Origin: an uncultured Bifidobacteriaceae bacterium
GTDB taxonomy: Bacteria; Actinomycetota; Actinomycetes; Actinomycetales; Bifidobacteriaceae
Direction of reading: 5' to 3'
Length of the DNA: 64,000 nt
Assembly (NCBI GenBank): GCA_946891915.1
Contig: CAMPNN010000002.1
Location: 1-64,000, forward strand
Part shown: positions 28,431 through 38,248 of the stretch, piece after piece
Layout of the letters: the number at the start of each line of letters is the position of its first letter
How positions within the stretch are numbered: the first letter of the stretch is position 1
The notes under the pieces: generated by a model
The model's input: the letters and a program-made list of their open reading frames with translations, nothing else
Databases searched by the model: none
Told to the model about the DNA's origin: nothing
Position numbers and translations under genes: made by a program

Positions 28431-29096
28431 TTAGATAATAGCGGACGGGCAGCTCGCTTTTAGTGGGCACAAAGCACATTTCGGATTACGCGCAGTGCAT
28501 ATTTTTCTACCATGCAAAATAAGCCTATGCGAAAGATTAGTCCATTCCGATGGCGCAAAATATTTGGTTATTTCACTCTCTATGGCAGTAGGATTCGGCT
28601 TAGAATTAGGATTATTCCAGTCTTTACGCCAACCCAGACGGCCTGTAACACGTATAACATGAGTATCTACCGGAAATCCCGGCAATGAAAAAGCATTACC
28701 AAGCACAACATTTGCTGTTTTTCGACCAACTCCAGGCAAAGACGTTAAATCTTTCATATTTTTGGGAACAACGCCGTTAAAATTATTGTCTAACCGCGCG
28801 GATAACGCAATAATATTGCGCGCTTTTACTCTATAAAACCCAAGTGGCTTAATAATAGACTCAACTTGTATTTGCGAAGCAGAAGCAAGTGCGTGAGCAT
28901 CTGGAAAATAGTCAAACAGTTCCGGCGTTACAGTATTAACACGCTTGTCGGTTGTTTGAGCGCTTAAAACAGTTGCGATTAGAAGTTCAAAAGGATTAGA
29001 AAAATTAAGCGCACACTTCGGCTCAGGAATTTCTTTACACAAAATAGCATACTGCGCATGTATACGCGCCAGTTTTGCTTGTTTAGATTCGCGCAT
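28431..29096 (-). CDS. nth: Endonuclease III (DNA glycosylase/AP lyase)
   Basis: Base-excision repair enzyme that removes oxidised pyrimidines. The helix-hairpin-helix LPGVGRKTANVV supplies the catalytic Lys, VDTHVIRV the catalytic Asp, and the C-terminal CX6CX2CX5C ([4Fe-4S] cluster) is complete. I use ATG 29096 (221 residues), one base after the stop of glnR, so the two are probably co-transcribed and coupled; the ATG at 29126 would lie inside glnR and add ten unconserved residues. Confidence 0.95.
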   Translation of the reverse strand: MRESKQAKLARIHAQYAILCKEIPEPKCALNFSNPFELLIATVLSAQTTDKRVNTVTPELFDYFPDAHALASASQIQVESIIKPLGFYRVKARNIIALSARLDNNFNGVVPKNMKDLTSLPGVGRKTANVVLGNAFSLPGFPVDTHVIRVTGRLGWRKDWNNPNSKPNPTAIESEITKYFAPSEWTNLSHRLILHGRKICTARNPKCALCPLKASCPSAII

Positions 29097-29097
29097 A

Positions 29098-30003
29098 TTA
29101 AAGCTTAATTGATAAAGAATCAGCATCAGATACGCTCATATCTTGCGCATCTTGCTCATTCTGTTTATTCTGCTTGTTTTGCTTATTTTGCTCTGAATTT
29201 TCGGAAAAAGTATCTTCAGAACCTACCGCATAATCGTCATTAGAATTGTCCGAATCCTCAGAATTAGTATCAGAAATTTCCTCATTTTCTCCAGATTCTG
29301 AAGGATCAAAACGGTAGCCAACATTCCTAACAGTACCAATAAGGTGTTCGTATTCAACGCCCAGCTTTGCGCGAAGACGACGAATATGCACATCAACCGT
29401 CCTAGTACCACCGTAATAGTCGTATCCCCACACTTCCTGCAACAAATGAGCACGCGTAAAAACCCTGCGCGGATGCTGCACAAAATATTTCAAAAGCTCA
29501 AACTCTTTGTAAGCTAAATCAACAGGATGACCGTGCAAACTAACCGTATAACTACGCATATCAACAACAAGATCACCAGAACGCACAGTACCATTGTCTG
29601 AATTAATTGACTCGCCTACTTCCACATCCTGCCCCTGAGTAAACGATCCCCCAGTGATTCCATGCTGCGAAGCCAAACGCAAACGTCCCTCCAATTCTGC
29701 AGGAGAAGCGCTAGTTAGCACAACATCCGTAATGCACCAGGATGAATTCACTACAGTAAATCCGCCCTCTGTAAGCACCAGTATTACAGGGATTGTAATA
29801 TCCGCAACCTTCAAAGCTGCACACATCGACTTAGCTAAAGCCAAATCTTCACGAGCGTCAAGCAAAAGAACAGTTTGCGCAGGAAGTTTCGTTAAACTCG
29901 CTACGTCCATTGAAAGAACGCGAACTCGGTGCGAAAGCAGAGTGAGAGAAGGTAAAACCGAAGCAGGAGAATTGCACGAAGTCATCAATGTAATATCAGT
30001 CAT
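29098..30003 (-). CDS. glnR: GlnR-type orphan OmpR-family regulator
   Basis: 301 residues: an atypical receiver domain (1-125) and an OmpR-type winged helix (about 145-245). The receiver has one central Asp (D49 in LLLDARED) but lacks the acidic pocket and the conserved Lys of true response regulators, and the segments PSLTLLSHRVRVL and VILVLTEGGF match the actinobacterial nitrogen regulator GlnR. The DNA-binding part (VDLAYKEFELLKYFVQHP, RTVDVHIRRLRAKLG, TVRNVGYRF) is standard. No histidine kinase is adjacent. The C-terminal 60 residues are a low-complexity tail (Asn-Lys-Gln repeats) not usual in GlnR. A GGAGG site precedes the ATG. nth follows immediately. Confidence 0.85.
   Translation of the reverse strand: MTDITLMTSCNSPASVLPSLTLLSHRVRVLSMDVASLTKLPAQTVLLLDAREDLALAKSMCAALKVADITIPVILVLTEGGFTVVNSSWCITDVVLTSASPAELEGRLRLASQHGITGGSFTQGQDVEVGESINSDNGTVRSGDLVVDMRSYTVSLHGHPVDLAYKEFELLKYFVQHPRRVFTRAHLLQEVWGYDYYGGTRTVDVHIRRLRAKLGVEYEHLIGTVRNVGYRFDPSESGENEEISDTNSEDSDNSNDDYAVGSEDTFSENSEQNKQNKQNKQNEQDAQDMSVSDADSLSIKL
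29155..29195 (-). repeat. 9-bp repeat in the glnR tail
   Basis: Short near-repeats encode the Asn-Lys-Gln/Asn-Glu-Gln run in the C-terminal tail; another in-frame low-complexity repeat of the kind seen in several genes of this window. Confidence 0.6.
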
Positions 30004-30293
30004 ATGATGCCTCCAACCAACAGGTGATGTAGTATCAAATTCAAGCCTTTACAGGAATTGTAAACCATACTACGAAAAATAGCTAAGTTTGCGACTCATG
30101 TTCATAGCCGAAATCTGTAAATACTCTACAAAAATAATCATTCGCACAAACATAATCTCACTTTTATAAAGCGCACAAAACGTAGTGCAGGTCGTAAGAT
30201 AAATTAGTAATAGAAATTTAAGCAATACTACAAAATAATGAACAAATTAAAATTTAGTTCATTAGCGATAAGTATTTTCGAGCGGGAGTGCGT

Positions 30294-31133
30294 ATGAGCG
30301 ACAAAACAAGTGTCTGCAATAACAAAATGCAGAAAAATGCTGATTCTTGCACTACTAACAGCGAACAACCACGTGCAAATCGCGAGAATAATCGCGAGAA
30401 TAATCGTGAGAATAATCGCGAGCAAAATCGCCTTCATACATTCACTATGATTGCAAGCCAGATTTTTGCAGTAATACTTATTGCCGTTCCAGCAGCCTTA
30501 CCAATTGCAACAGCAAAAATATCGCTTACCGTTTGCATGCTAATTCTGCTAATATTCTTAGCTTTTTGGCCTCTACAAGGAAACATAATTGATCGCATTA
30601 TTGCTTTGATATCGGGTATTGCTTCAGCTTGGTGCGCAACGCTTGCGTTAAAAGGTTGGCTGCCGCAGAGCGTTATTATAGATTACGAAACTGTGTCAAT
30701 GAGCAAGTTTATTGCAGCAATACACCCTTACGAAAGATGGGCAGTGTCGTTTGCACTTATTCTTGTTGCGGCAACGTTTGTGACGTTTATACGACAAATG
30801 TTGCGAGAAAATCGCACTAATTTAGTGCGTAACCTTTCCCACACTTTAACTGCAAGCATTGCATGCGCAGCTTTACCTGGTTGGCTGTTTTTGCCGTCAA
30901 TTATTCGTTTTATGCCATCATTGCGTAGCACTGATGGAGGAATACTTGTTGCCGCTTTATGCACTTTTATGCTGATAGTGCTTTCAGGGCTTTCATATTT
31001 GTGGGTTCTAAGGAATCGCAACGAATTTTACAAAGGCAGTGTTACTAAAGATATTGCGTTTGTAATTATGCCGATTATGTTTTCGGGAATGCTGGTATAT
31101 ATTGCCGGCCTGGGGATGTTAGTAGCTGCATAA
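30294..31133 (+). CDS. Membrane protein with Asn-Arg-Glu repeat N-terminus
   Basis: 279-residue protein of unknown function with a polar N-terminus (residues 1-48, four N-R-E-N units) and about seven transmembrane segments. No catalytic motif recognised. I start at ATG 30294, with GGGAG just upstream; a GTG two codons earlier is possible. It is transcribed divergently from glnR with a 290-base spacer in which I see no clear operator, and ends at a bidirectional terminator shared with ppa. Confidence 0.8.
   Translation: MSDKTSVCNNKMQKNADSCTTNSEQPRANRENNRENNRENNREQNRLHTFTMIASQIFAVILIAVPAALPIATAKISLTVCMLILLIFLAFWPLQGNIIDRIIALISGIASAWCATLALKGWLPQSVIIDYETVSMSKFIAAIHPYERWAVSFALILVAATFVTFIRQMLRENRTNLVRNLSHTLTASIACAALPGWLFLPSIIRFMPSLRSTDGGILVAALCTFMLIVLSGLSYLWVLRNRNEFYKGSVTKDIAFVIMPIMFSGMLVYIAGLGMLVAA
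30378..30425 (+). repeat. 12-bp in-frame tandem repeat
   Basis: Four units of AATCGCGAGAAT (third unit with one change, last degenerate) encode N-R-E-N repeats in the cytoplasmic N-terminus. Confidence 0.85.
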
Positions 31134-31213
31134 AATCGCGATTTATTTATTTGTACATAATTTTTGCATAATTTTACAGTCTGATTTACAGTCTGATTTG
31201 CGTATTGATTTAC

Positions 31214-31254
31214 AAAAAAACGTCGAAAACATGTTTATGTCTTCGACGTTTTAT
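31214..31254. terminator. Bidirectional terminator between convergent genes
   Basis: AAAACGTCGAA and TTCGACGTTTT pair perfectly and have A and T runs on both sides; the hairpin separates the membrane protein gene (+) from ppa (-). A 13-bp direct duplication (TTACAGTCTGATT) lies just before it. Confidence 0.9.
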
Positions 31255-31299
31255 ATTCAATAATCGAATTTGATTCAATTATTAACTATTGAAAATAGC

Positions 31300-31794
31300 T
31301 TACTTTTCGCTTTCAGCAAGACGCTTACGTGCAGCGACGATTTCCTTCTCTGCCTGCTCTACGCCAGCCCAGAAGTCGCCAGGAAGAACTTCCTTGCCTG
31401 GTTCCAAAGCCTTGTACTGCTCGAAGAAGTGCTTGATTTCAGCCTTGTGATACTCGTTCACGTCATCAATATCTTTGATGTCGTCAAAACGAACGTCTGC
31501 AGGCACGCACAAAACCTTATCGTCGCCACCTGCTTCATCAACCATGTGATACAAACCAACAGCGCGGCACTCAACAACGCAACCTGGGAACACAGAATTT
31601 GGAATCATAACAAGAGCGTCAAGTGGATCTCCATCTTCGCCCAAAGTGCCATCAATGTAGCCGTAATCATCTGGATAACCCATTGCGGTAAAAAGTGTAC
31701 GATCCAAGAACACGCGACCAGTTTCGTGGTCTACTTCGTACTTGTTCTTAGAACCGCGTGGGATTTCAACCACAACATTAAAAGTTTCTGCCAT
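31300..31794 (-). CDS. ppa: Inorganic pyrophosphatase (family I)
   Basis: 164-residue soluble enzyme hydrolysing PPi to phosphate. Hallmarks: IPRGSKNKYEVDHETG with active-site Lys and Glu, YPDDYGYIDGTLGEDGDPLDALV containing the metal-binding D-x-D-P-x-D signature, and VPADVRFDDIKDIDDV. Length is normal. AAAAGGAG precedes the ATG. Downstream is the shared terminator. Confidence 0.97.
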   Translation of the reverse strand: MAETFNVVVEIPRGSKNKYEVDHETGRVFLDRTLFTAMGYPDDYGYIDGTLGEDGDPLDALVMIPNSVFPGCVVECRAVGLYHMVDEAGGDDKVLCVPADVRFDDIKDIDDVNEYHKAEIKHFFEQYKALEPGKEVLPGDFWAGVEQAEKEIVAARKRLAESEK

Positions 31795-32111
31795 TTTGGC
31801 TCCTTTTATAGAGTTGATAACAATTCATATAACTGTTCCTTCTCACTTTAGCGCGCACCAAAGAACGTAGCTATTAAAGTCACTATTAACGCAGCTATTA
31901 AACAGCTTAAAGTTTGCATAAATTTCGCATAATACATACCAAAAAATTGACTAAAAAATAGCACAAAAACCGGCAATTTTACTGATTTTTTGAGCATCAT
32001 TACAAGACACGCTTTAAGCTGCAAAACTGTCTTAAGACGCAGTTATTATGGCTCTGTTTTACACACGATATGTTGCACACATACCAGTATGGTTGACGAA
32101 GCGCAGGCAAG
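31795..32111. other. Spacer between ppa and the acyltransferase gene
   Basis: Divergent promoter region of 317 bases. It holds a 10-bp palindrome GTCTTAAGAC at 32029-32038 nested in AACTG..CAGTT, and a duplicated AGCTATTAAA, but no gene or convincing promoter that I can support. Confidence 0.4.
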
Positions 32112-34601
32112 ATGACAAAAAAGAAACGCGTGAACACTTCCGCCGTCTCACAGGTCAATCAAACCTCCAATAAAAAGGCGGTTTCAGAAGACACCAACAC
32201 TGAGTCACACAAAAACAATCATCCTGTAAGCAAGAAAAACAAGTCTATCAATTCAGACGCGCTAAACGAATCAACCAATACAACAACAAAACAAGTTGCA
32301 AATTCAAACGCGCAACAAAACGCAAATCAGCAGGCTAAAATAGTCGATTCTAACGTCGCCGATTCTAACGGTGCCGATTCTAACGGTCAAAAAAATAAGT
32401 CGACTAAATCTCCAAAAAGAAACCCTGCAATTGACGGCTTACGCGCACTGGCGATTATTGGCATCGTATGCTTCCACATGCGCCCAAGCGTACTTTCAGG
32501 CGGATTCCTAGGAGTCACACTGTTCCTAGTTCTATCCGGATACTTTTGCACGCGCACTGTGCTTAAATACTTAAACGATTTATCGAAACTAACTTCGAAC
32601 TACTTGCACTACTTGTGGCGAAGAATAAAACGAATTTGGCCACCAACCTTGGGAATTATTGCAGTAACAGCACCAATTATGTGGCTTTTTTCACCAAGTC
32701 TACTGCCAAAATTGCAAGCGGACGCTTTTGCGGGAGCAGGATTCTTTAGCAACATAATGTACGTAGCTAGGAAGCTTTCATACTTTGAGCAAAGCGGATT
32801 GCCTTCGCCTATTAAACACTTGTGGTATTTAGGCCTTGTTATGCAAGCATTCATCGTTTGGCCACTCATTCTTGCAGCTTTAATAAAGTTCGTAAAGAAA
32901 CCGATGATGCGCATGTATATTACTGCTGGACTTGCAGCGCTTTCAGCAGTACTAACATCCACTTTTGCTTACTTATTTGGCAATTATTCCACCCCGGCTC
33001 GCGTCTACTATTCTCTTGACACAAGAGCGTCGGAATTTTTGCTTGGTGCAATGCTTGCAATGTATGGAGCTTGGTTTGCAAAACATTCATTGCATGAGTG
33101 GCTTATTCGCGTATGGTATTGGATTCGCGGCAATAAGAATGTAAAAGTTACACTTGCTTCAAATTCTGCTATTAAATCAAATAAGAACTACTCAAATAGC
33201 TCTTCATCAAACGCAGAAGTCAACTCGCAATCAAGCTCGCAAGTATCGCAGTCTTCGGTTGATTTAGAACAATCTGCTATTGCAAATAGTATTCCAGAAG
33301 ATTTGCGCGCAGGATTACAAATTGACTTATCCGAAAACAACGAAGCACCGGACATACGCGAATTCCCAGAAGACGTATTCAATACTCCAAAAACTATTTT
33401 CTACAACCCATTGCGAGCGCATCAACGCTCATGCATTGGCTTGCTTGCAGCAATAATCTTATGCTACTGCTTCGTATACGCCGATGGCACATCTTCTGTT
33501 TTTTCATTTGGAGGATACACTCTAACCGCCGCAGTATGCACACTAATAGTTTGGTCATGCACTCAAAGCGATAATATTTGCTCAAGAATTTTTGCTATAA
33601 AACCACTGGCATACATTGGAAAACGCTCTTTTGCAATTTACTTAGTGCACTTCCCAGTATTGGAATTATGCAATCCTGCAACTAGAACAACAGCTCTTTC
33701 CTGGTGGGAACAGTTATTCCAAATTGCTCTTATTCTTGTGCTTTCAGAATGCTTCTACCAAGTGTTTGAAAAGCCAGTAAACAACCAAAATCTTCTTAAG
33801 CTCATTCGTTGTTGCGCAGTCACTTTGTGCTTAATTATTACAATAATTTTGATTGCTCTACCTATTAACTGGCACAAGATATCTAACGAACGCTCAATAC
33901 AGCTTCGACCAGAATTAGTAGCGCCTGTAAATGTAAATAAAAACAAAAATTTTGCGGCGAAAAAAACGACTAATAAAAACGCTGCAGAAGCAAAAATTTC
34001 TCACGTTACGTTGACGAAAAATACGCTTCCACCAACGCCGTCAAAGCACCGCATACTATTCCCTATTGCAGAGAAAGTTCCGCAAAATCTTATTACTTCA
34101 CATACTCAAATCGACAAGACTAAAAACACTTGCTCGGTAAACTTCACAATGGTTGGAGATTCCATTACGGAAGGCGCAAAGCCATATTTGATGAAGGTTA
34201 TGCCTAACGCTTATATTGACGGAAAAGTGAGCAGACAGATTTTCCACGGCGCTGAAGAATACGCACAAGATATTTCGAGCAAGCACGCTGGAGATATAGT
34301 TGTTTACGCGCTAGGCACGAATGGCCCTCCACGCGATGACAGTGTGCTCCAAAACATGGTTGATGTAGCTAAGGGTAAGCCTGTTTATTTCGTCACCACG
34401 CGCGTTCCGCAGCCTTGGCAAGACGTAACTAACAGCAGACTGCGCAGTTTTGCAGCAACACATGCTAACGTCGGAATTATTGACTGGAATGGGTTCAGCC
34501 AAGGCCATTCTGAGTATTTAACAGATGACGGAGTTCATTTAACCCCAGTCGGTGGCCCAGAGTACGCAAAAATGATTCGACTTGCGCTGTGCGGAGGCTG
34601 A
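32112..34601 (+). CDS. OatA/OafA-type acyltransferase with SGNH domain
   Basis: 829-residue membrane enzyme. Residues 1-105 are a polar, low-complexity cytoplasmic region (Asn/Lys/Ser/Gln). An acyltransferase-3 domain follows, starting NPAIDGLRALAIIGIVCFHMRPS with its typical R and H residues, about ten transmembrane helices, interrupted by a polar insertion (about 345-430). The last 150 residues are an extracellular SGNH esterase/transferase domain: GDS at 682-684, GTNG, and DGVHLT with the catalytic Asp-x-x-His. This matches peptidoglycan O-acetyltransferase OatA, though O-acylation of another surface polymer is possible. Weak ribosome-binding site before the ATG. Single gene. Confidence 0.9.
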   Translation: MTKKKRVNTSAVSQVNQTSNKKAVSEDTNTESHKNNHPVSKKNKSINSDALNESTNTTTKQVANSNAQQNANQQAKIVDSNVADSNGADSNGQKNKSTKSPKRNPAIDGLRALAIIGIVCFHMRPSVLSGGFLGVTLFLVLSGYFCTRTVLKYLNDLSKLTSNYLHYLWRRIKRIWPPTLGIIAVTAPIMWLFSPSLLPKLQADAFAGAGFFSNIMYVARKLSYFEQSGLPSPIKHLWYLGLVMQAFIVWPLILAALIKFVKKPMMRMYITAGLAALSAVLTSTFAYLFGNYSTPARVYYSLDTRASEFLLGAMLAMYGAWFAKHSLHEWLIRVWYWIRGNKNVKVTLASNSAIKSNKNYSNSSSSNAEVNSQSSSQVSQSSVDLEQSAIANSIPEDLRAGLQIDLSENNEAPDIREFPEDVFNTPKTIFYNPLRAHQRSCIGLLAAIILCYCFVYADGTSSVFSFGGYTLTAAVCTLIVWSCTQSDNICSRIFAIKPLAYIGKRSFAIYLVHFPVLELCNPATRTTALSWWEQLFQIALILVLSECFYQVFEKPVNNQNLLKLIRCCAVTLCLIITIILIALPINWHKISNERSIQLRPELVAPVNVNKNKNFAAKKTTNKNAAEAKISHVTLTKNTLPPTPSKHRILFPIAEKVPQNLITSHTQIDKTKNTCSVNFTMVGDSITEGAKPYLMKVMPNAYIDGKVSRQIFHGAEEYAQDISSKHAGDIVVYALGTNGPPRDDSVLQNMVDVAKGKPVYFVTTRVPQPWQDVTNSRLRSFAATHANVGIIDWNGFSQGHSEYLTDDGVHLTPVGGPEYAKMIRLALCGG

Positions 34602-34644
34602 GTTTTATTCACTAAAGCTGAGTTTCACACAAATATCGCATATT

Positions 34645-34673
34645 TTGCAGCGGCTACAAGAAAAGCCTATAAC
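34645..34673 (+). promoter_or_regulatory. Promoter of zwf-opcA-pgl
   Basis: TTGCAG (34645-34650) and TATAAC (34668-34673) with exactly 17 bases between them, 55 bases before the zwf start codon. Confidence 0.65.
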
Positions 34674-34727
34674 GAAAAGCAACTAAACTGGCGACTCGAG
34701 TAGGAAAAATAGCGTCAAAATATTACG

Positions 34728-36317
34728 ATGGTATGTATGACTGAGTTGAGGATTCCTTTTAACACGCAACACGCTACTGATGACGCGTCCGTGTGGACGA
34801 ACCCATTGCGAGATCCGCGAGATTTGCGTTTAGCTCGCATTGCTGGCCCGTGCAGTTTAGTAATTTTTGGAATTACAGGCGATTTAGCACGCAAAAAGCT
34901 TATGCCAGCAGTGTACGATTTAGCGAACCGCGGCCTTCTTCCGCCAGGATTTGGTTTAACTGGTTTTGCGAGAAGAGACTGGACTGATGAGCATTTCGTA
35001 AACTTTGTGCGCGAAAATATTGAGCAACATTGCCGCACGCCATTCCGTGAATCAACCTGGATTAATCTTGCAAAAGGTATACGCTTTGTGCGCGGCACTT
35101 TTGACGACGCTTCCGCATTTGAGCGTTTAAGTAAAACAGTAAATGAATTAGATAGGGATCGTGGCACTCGCGGAAACCACGCATTTTACATGTCTATTCC
35201 ACCTTCAAGCTTCCCTATTGTTGCACAACAGTTGGCAGCATCCGGACTTTCCCACTCTTCCGAGCACGCGTGGCGTCGCGTAATTATTGAAAAGCCTTTC
35301 GGCCATGATTTAGCGAGCGCGCGCGAATTAGACCGCGTTGTTTCAGAAGTTTTTGATCCTAATTCCGTATTCCGCATCGATCATTACTTAGGTAAGGAAA
35401 CGGTGCAAAATTTGCTCGCTTTCCGCTTTGCTAATGCAATGTACGAGCCGATTTGGAATGCGAATTACGTTGATCACGTGCAAATTACGATGGCTGAAGA
35501 TATTGGTATTGGCGGGCGTGCCGGTTATTACGACGGAATTGGCGCTGCAAGAGATGTGATTCAGAACCACTTGCTTCAGCTTATGGCACTCACGGCTATG
35601 GAAGAGCCTGTAAGTTTTCGAGCTAGCGATTTGACCGCAGAAAAAACGAAAGTTTTATCTGCTGTTCGTTTGCCTCACGATTTAGCTGCAAATACTGCTC
35701 GCGGACAGTACGCAGCAGGCTGGCAAGGCTCTTACAAAGCAGTTGGCTACTTGGAAGAACAAGGAATCGACCCTAAAAGCACTACGGAAACGTATGCTGC
35801 TGTGCGATTAGACGTTGATACTCGCCGCTGGGCTGGAGTGCCGTTCTACTTGCGTACTGGCAAACGTTTAGGCAAGCGCGTTACGGAAATTGCTGTGATT
35901 TTTAAGCGCGCACCGCACTTACCGTTTGAATCAACCGCAGTTCGAGAGCTTGGTAGTAATGCAATTGTGATTCGCGTGCAGCCAGATGAGGGCGTTACCA
36001 TGCGTTTCGGCGCAAAAGTTCCCGGCGGAACTGCTATGGAAGTTCGTGACGTTTCTATGGACTTTAGTTACGGACGTTCATTTACTGAAAGCTCACCTGA
36101 AGCTTACGAGCGCTTAATTCTTGACGTTCTTCTTGGAGAGCCACCGCTGTTCCCAACTACTGAAGAAGTCAATTTAAGTTGGAAGATTTTGGATCCTATT
36201 GAAGAATTCTGGAGTTCACTTGGCACACAACCACAGCCGTATCGCGCTGGAACTTGGGGTCCTAAAGAAGCTGACGATATGCTTGCTCGTAATAATCGCC
36301 ATTGGAGGCTGCCATGA
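34728..36317 (+). CDS. zwf: Glucose-6-phosphate 1-dehydrogenase
   Basis: First oxidative pentose-phosphate enzyme, making NADPH. 529 residues. The dinucleotide-binding motif is GITGDLARKKL, and the active-site segment RIDHYLGKETVQN carries the catalytic His and substrate Lys. The ATG at 34728 and one at 34737 (in frame) both lack a good Shine-Dalgarno; I keep the first. The stop overlaps the opcA start by four bases (ATGA), so the pair is coupled. In bifidobacteria, which ferment sugars by the fructose-6-phosphate shunt, this branch supplies NADPH and pentoses. Confidence 0.97.
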   Translation: MVCMTELRIPFNTQHATDDASVWTNPLRDPRDLRLARIAGPCSLVIFGITGDLARKKLMPAVYDLANRGLLPPGFGLTGFARRDWTDEHFVNFVRENIEQHCRTPFRESTWINLAKGIRFVRGTFDDASAFERLSKTVNELDRDRGTRGNHAFYMSIPPSSFPIVAQQLAASGLSHSSEHAWRRVIIEKPFGHDLASARELDRVVSEVFDPNSVFRIDHYLGKETVQNLLAFRFANAMYEPIWNANYVDHVQITMAEDIGIGGRAGYYDGIGAARDVIQNHLLQLMALTAMEEPVSFRASDLTAEKTKVLSAVRLPHDLAANTARGQYAAGWQGSYKAVGYLEEQGIDPKSTTETYAAVRLDVDTRRWAGVPFYLRTGKRLGKRVTEIAVIFKRAPHLPFESTAVRELGSNAIVIRVQPDEGVTMRFGAKVPGGTAMEVRDVSMDFSYGRSFTESSPEAYERLILDVLLGEPPLFPTTEEVNLSWKILDPIEEFWSSLGTQPQPYRAGTWGPKEADDMLARNNRHWRLP

Positions 36318-37255
36318 TTATCAACCTTCCTGATACTAATACCAGCAAAATTTCGCAAAAAATTGACGAATTGCACGAAGAACGCGGAGAGTCTGCAACC
36401 GGACGCGTGCTTACTCTTTTAATCGACACGGATCTTCAAGAATTAGAGCATGCTCTAGAAGCCGCTAATGCTGCCAGCCGCGAACATCCTTGCCGAGTTA
36501 TTGCTATGGTTCGAGACTGGTCTAGCGAGAACGCTGCTGAGCGTGGCGAGATTGTGCCAAATCTTGACGCTCAGGTGCGTTTTGGTGCTGATGCTGGAGC
36601 TGGCGAGATTATTATTTTGTATCCGCATAACGGTTTGGTTCGTCACCCAGATACGCTTGTTATTCCGCTACTTGTGCCGGATGCGCCGATTGTAGCTTGG
36701 TGGCCTACGAATGCCCCGGAAGATCCTGCTCACGATTTGCTTGGAGCTATGGCTAGTAGCAGAATTACTGACGCTCAGCGTGCAGATGATACTCTTAAAA
36801 CTGTTCAAAACTTGCGCAAAAACTGGTCTCCGCAAGATGCAGATTTATCTTGGACGCGTCTTACTCCATGGCGTGCTTTACTTGCTTCTATGCTTGATCA
36901 GCCTCCACATTTGCCAATTACTAGCGCAAAAGTTACCGGCCCTACGCACTATGTTTCTTTGCATTTGCTTGCGGCTTGGCTTAAGAGCAGTTTGCGTGTG
37001 CCTGTAGAAATAGTCGAAAATCCTAATGCTAAAGCTATTACTTCCGTAACTTTGGAGCGCGAGGATGGCACATTGTCTCTTACTCGCCCTGCTGGAGGAG
37101 ATCAGGCTTTGATTAGTCTTCCTGGTCAGACTGCTCAGCCGATTGCGCTTCCTATTCGCACTTTGGATGATTGCTTAAGTGAGGAATTGCGACGTATTGA
37201 TCCGGATGAAATTTACGCTCAGCTGGTTCGAGATAATCCTGAAGAAAACAATTAA
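36314..37255 (+). CDS. opcA: Glucose-6-phosphate dehydrogenase assembly protein
   Basis: 313 residues of the OpcA family, required in Actinobacteria and Cyanobacteria for Zwf activity or assembly. Recognisable segments include VLTLLIDTD, HPCRVIAMV, VRFGADAGAGEIIILYPHNGLVRHPDTLVIPLLVPDAPIVAWWP and RITDAQR. I choose ATG 36314, with GGAGG six bases upstream and the ATGA overlap with zwf, over an in-frame start four codons earlier. zwf, opcA and pgl form one operon. Confidence 0.95.
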   Translation: MIINLPDTNTSKISQKIDELHEERGESATGRVLTLLIDTDLQELEHALEAANAASREHPCRVIAMVRDWSSENAAERGEIVPNLDAQVRFGADAGAGEIIILYPHNGLVRHPDTLVIPLLVPDAPIVAWWPTNAPEDPAHDLLGAMASSRITDAQRADDTLKTVQNLRKNWSPQDADLSWTRLTPWRALLASMLDQPPHLPITSAKVTGPTHYVSLHLLAAWLKSSLRVPVEIVENPNAKAITSVTLEREDGTLSLTRPAGGDQALISLPGQTAQPIALPIRTLDDCLSEELRRIDPDEIYAQLVRDNPEENN

Positions 37256-37321
37256 GTCTATAAAAAAAAACAAACGTGAAACAACGCGTGAAACATTTTT
37301 AACGGCATAAAAGGAATAACT

Positions 37322-38155
37322 ATGGCAGATAATGAAGTTACTTTTGCACACAACGCAAACGTTTACGGCTACAATAATCCCGATGTACTTTCAGCCGTTG
37401 CAGCTCAACGCTTGGCAATTCTTATTATAGAGTCACAAGCTAATGTGCAAAATCTCGACAAGCCATTCCATTTACTTATTACTGGCGGCACGGATTCAAT
37501 TCGCATGTTCCAAATGCTTGCCAGCAACCCACTTTTGACGGTAATTGATTGGGATTTAGTGCATATTTGGTGGGCAGATGAACGTTTCGTAGCTTACGAT
37601 AGCGAGGATCGTAACGCACGCAAAACTCGCGAAGCGCTTCTCGACTTACTTACTTCGCACAAAGCTTTAGCAGAATCTCATATTCACGAGATGCCTGCAG
37701 ATGAGCGTAGTGCGGAGGAAATTGCAGCAGCCGGCGACGCTGAAAATGATGCTATTTTGGATGCTGCAGCGCGCGACTATGAGGAAGAAATCGTAGGATT
37801 GCTTGGCAAAGAGCCAGTGTTTGATTTGGCAATTCTTGGCATGGGTCCGGACGCTCATATGGCTTCGCTTTTCCCGGGATTGCCGCAGGTTAATAATCGC
37901 GAGCGCATTGTTGTTGGAGTAAACCACTCTCCTAAGTTGCCGCCAATGCGATTGTCACTTACAGTTCCTGTGCTGGCTCACAGCAGTCGCACTTGGTTCT
38001 TGACTGCCGGCGCAGAAAAGGGCGCTGCTTTAATGAATTCACTTTCGGGAGCTAATAATCCTGAATATCCTGCGTCTTTTGCAAACGGAACTGACGAAAT
38101 CTCTTGGCTAACCACCGCAGGCACACTGCAAGCTGCTATTGAGTGCATTGACTAG
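37322..38155 (+). CDS. pgl: 6-phosphogluconolactonase
   Basis: 277-residue cytoplasmic enzyme hydrolysing 6-phosphogluconolactone, the product of Zwf. Family pattern: LLITGGTDSIRMFQML (phosphate binding, with Thr in place of the more common Gly-Ser), WDLVHIWWADERFV and the DLAILGMGPDAHMASLFPG segment holding the catalytic residues, then WFLTAGAEKG. AAAGGAATAACT precedes the ATG. It is the last gene of the zwf operon and faces gnd, with a shared terminator in between. Confidence 0.95.
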   Translation: MADNEVTFAHNANVYGYNNPDVLSAVAAQRLAILIIESQANVQNLDKPFHLLITGGTDSIRMFQMLASNPLLTVIDWDLVHIWWADERFVAYDSEDRNARKTREALLDLLTSHKALAESHIHEMPADERSAEEIAAAGDAENDAILDAAARDYEEEIVGLLGKEPVFDLAILGMGPDAHMASLFPGLPQVNNRERIVVGVNHSPKLPPMRLSLTVPVLAHSSRTWFLTAGAEKGAALMNSLSGANNPEYPASFANGTDEISWLTTAGTLQAAIECID

Positions 38156-38193
38156 ATTTCGCAAAATGCGCATAATAATTCATCACAATAAAA

Positions 38194-38230
38194 TACAGGC
38201 TTCTGCATAACAAATACAGAAGCCTGTTAT
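38194..38230. terminator. Bidirectional terminator between pgl and gnd
   Basis: ACAGGCTTCTG and CAGAAGCCTGT form a perfect stem, with AT-rich runs on each side. Confidence 0.9.
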
Positions 38231-38248
38231 TTATAAATATTATTTGTT

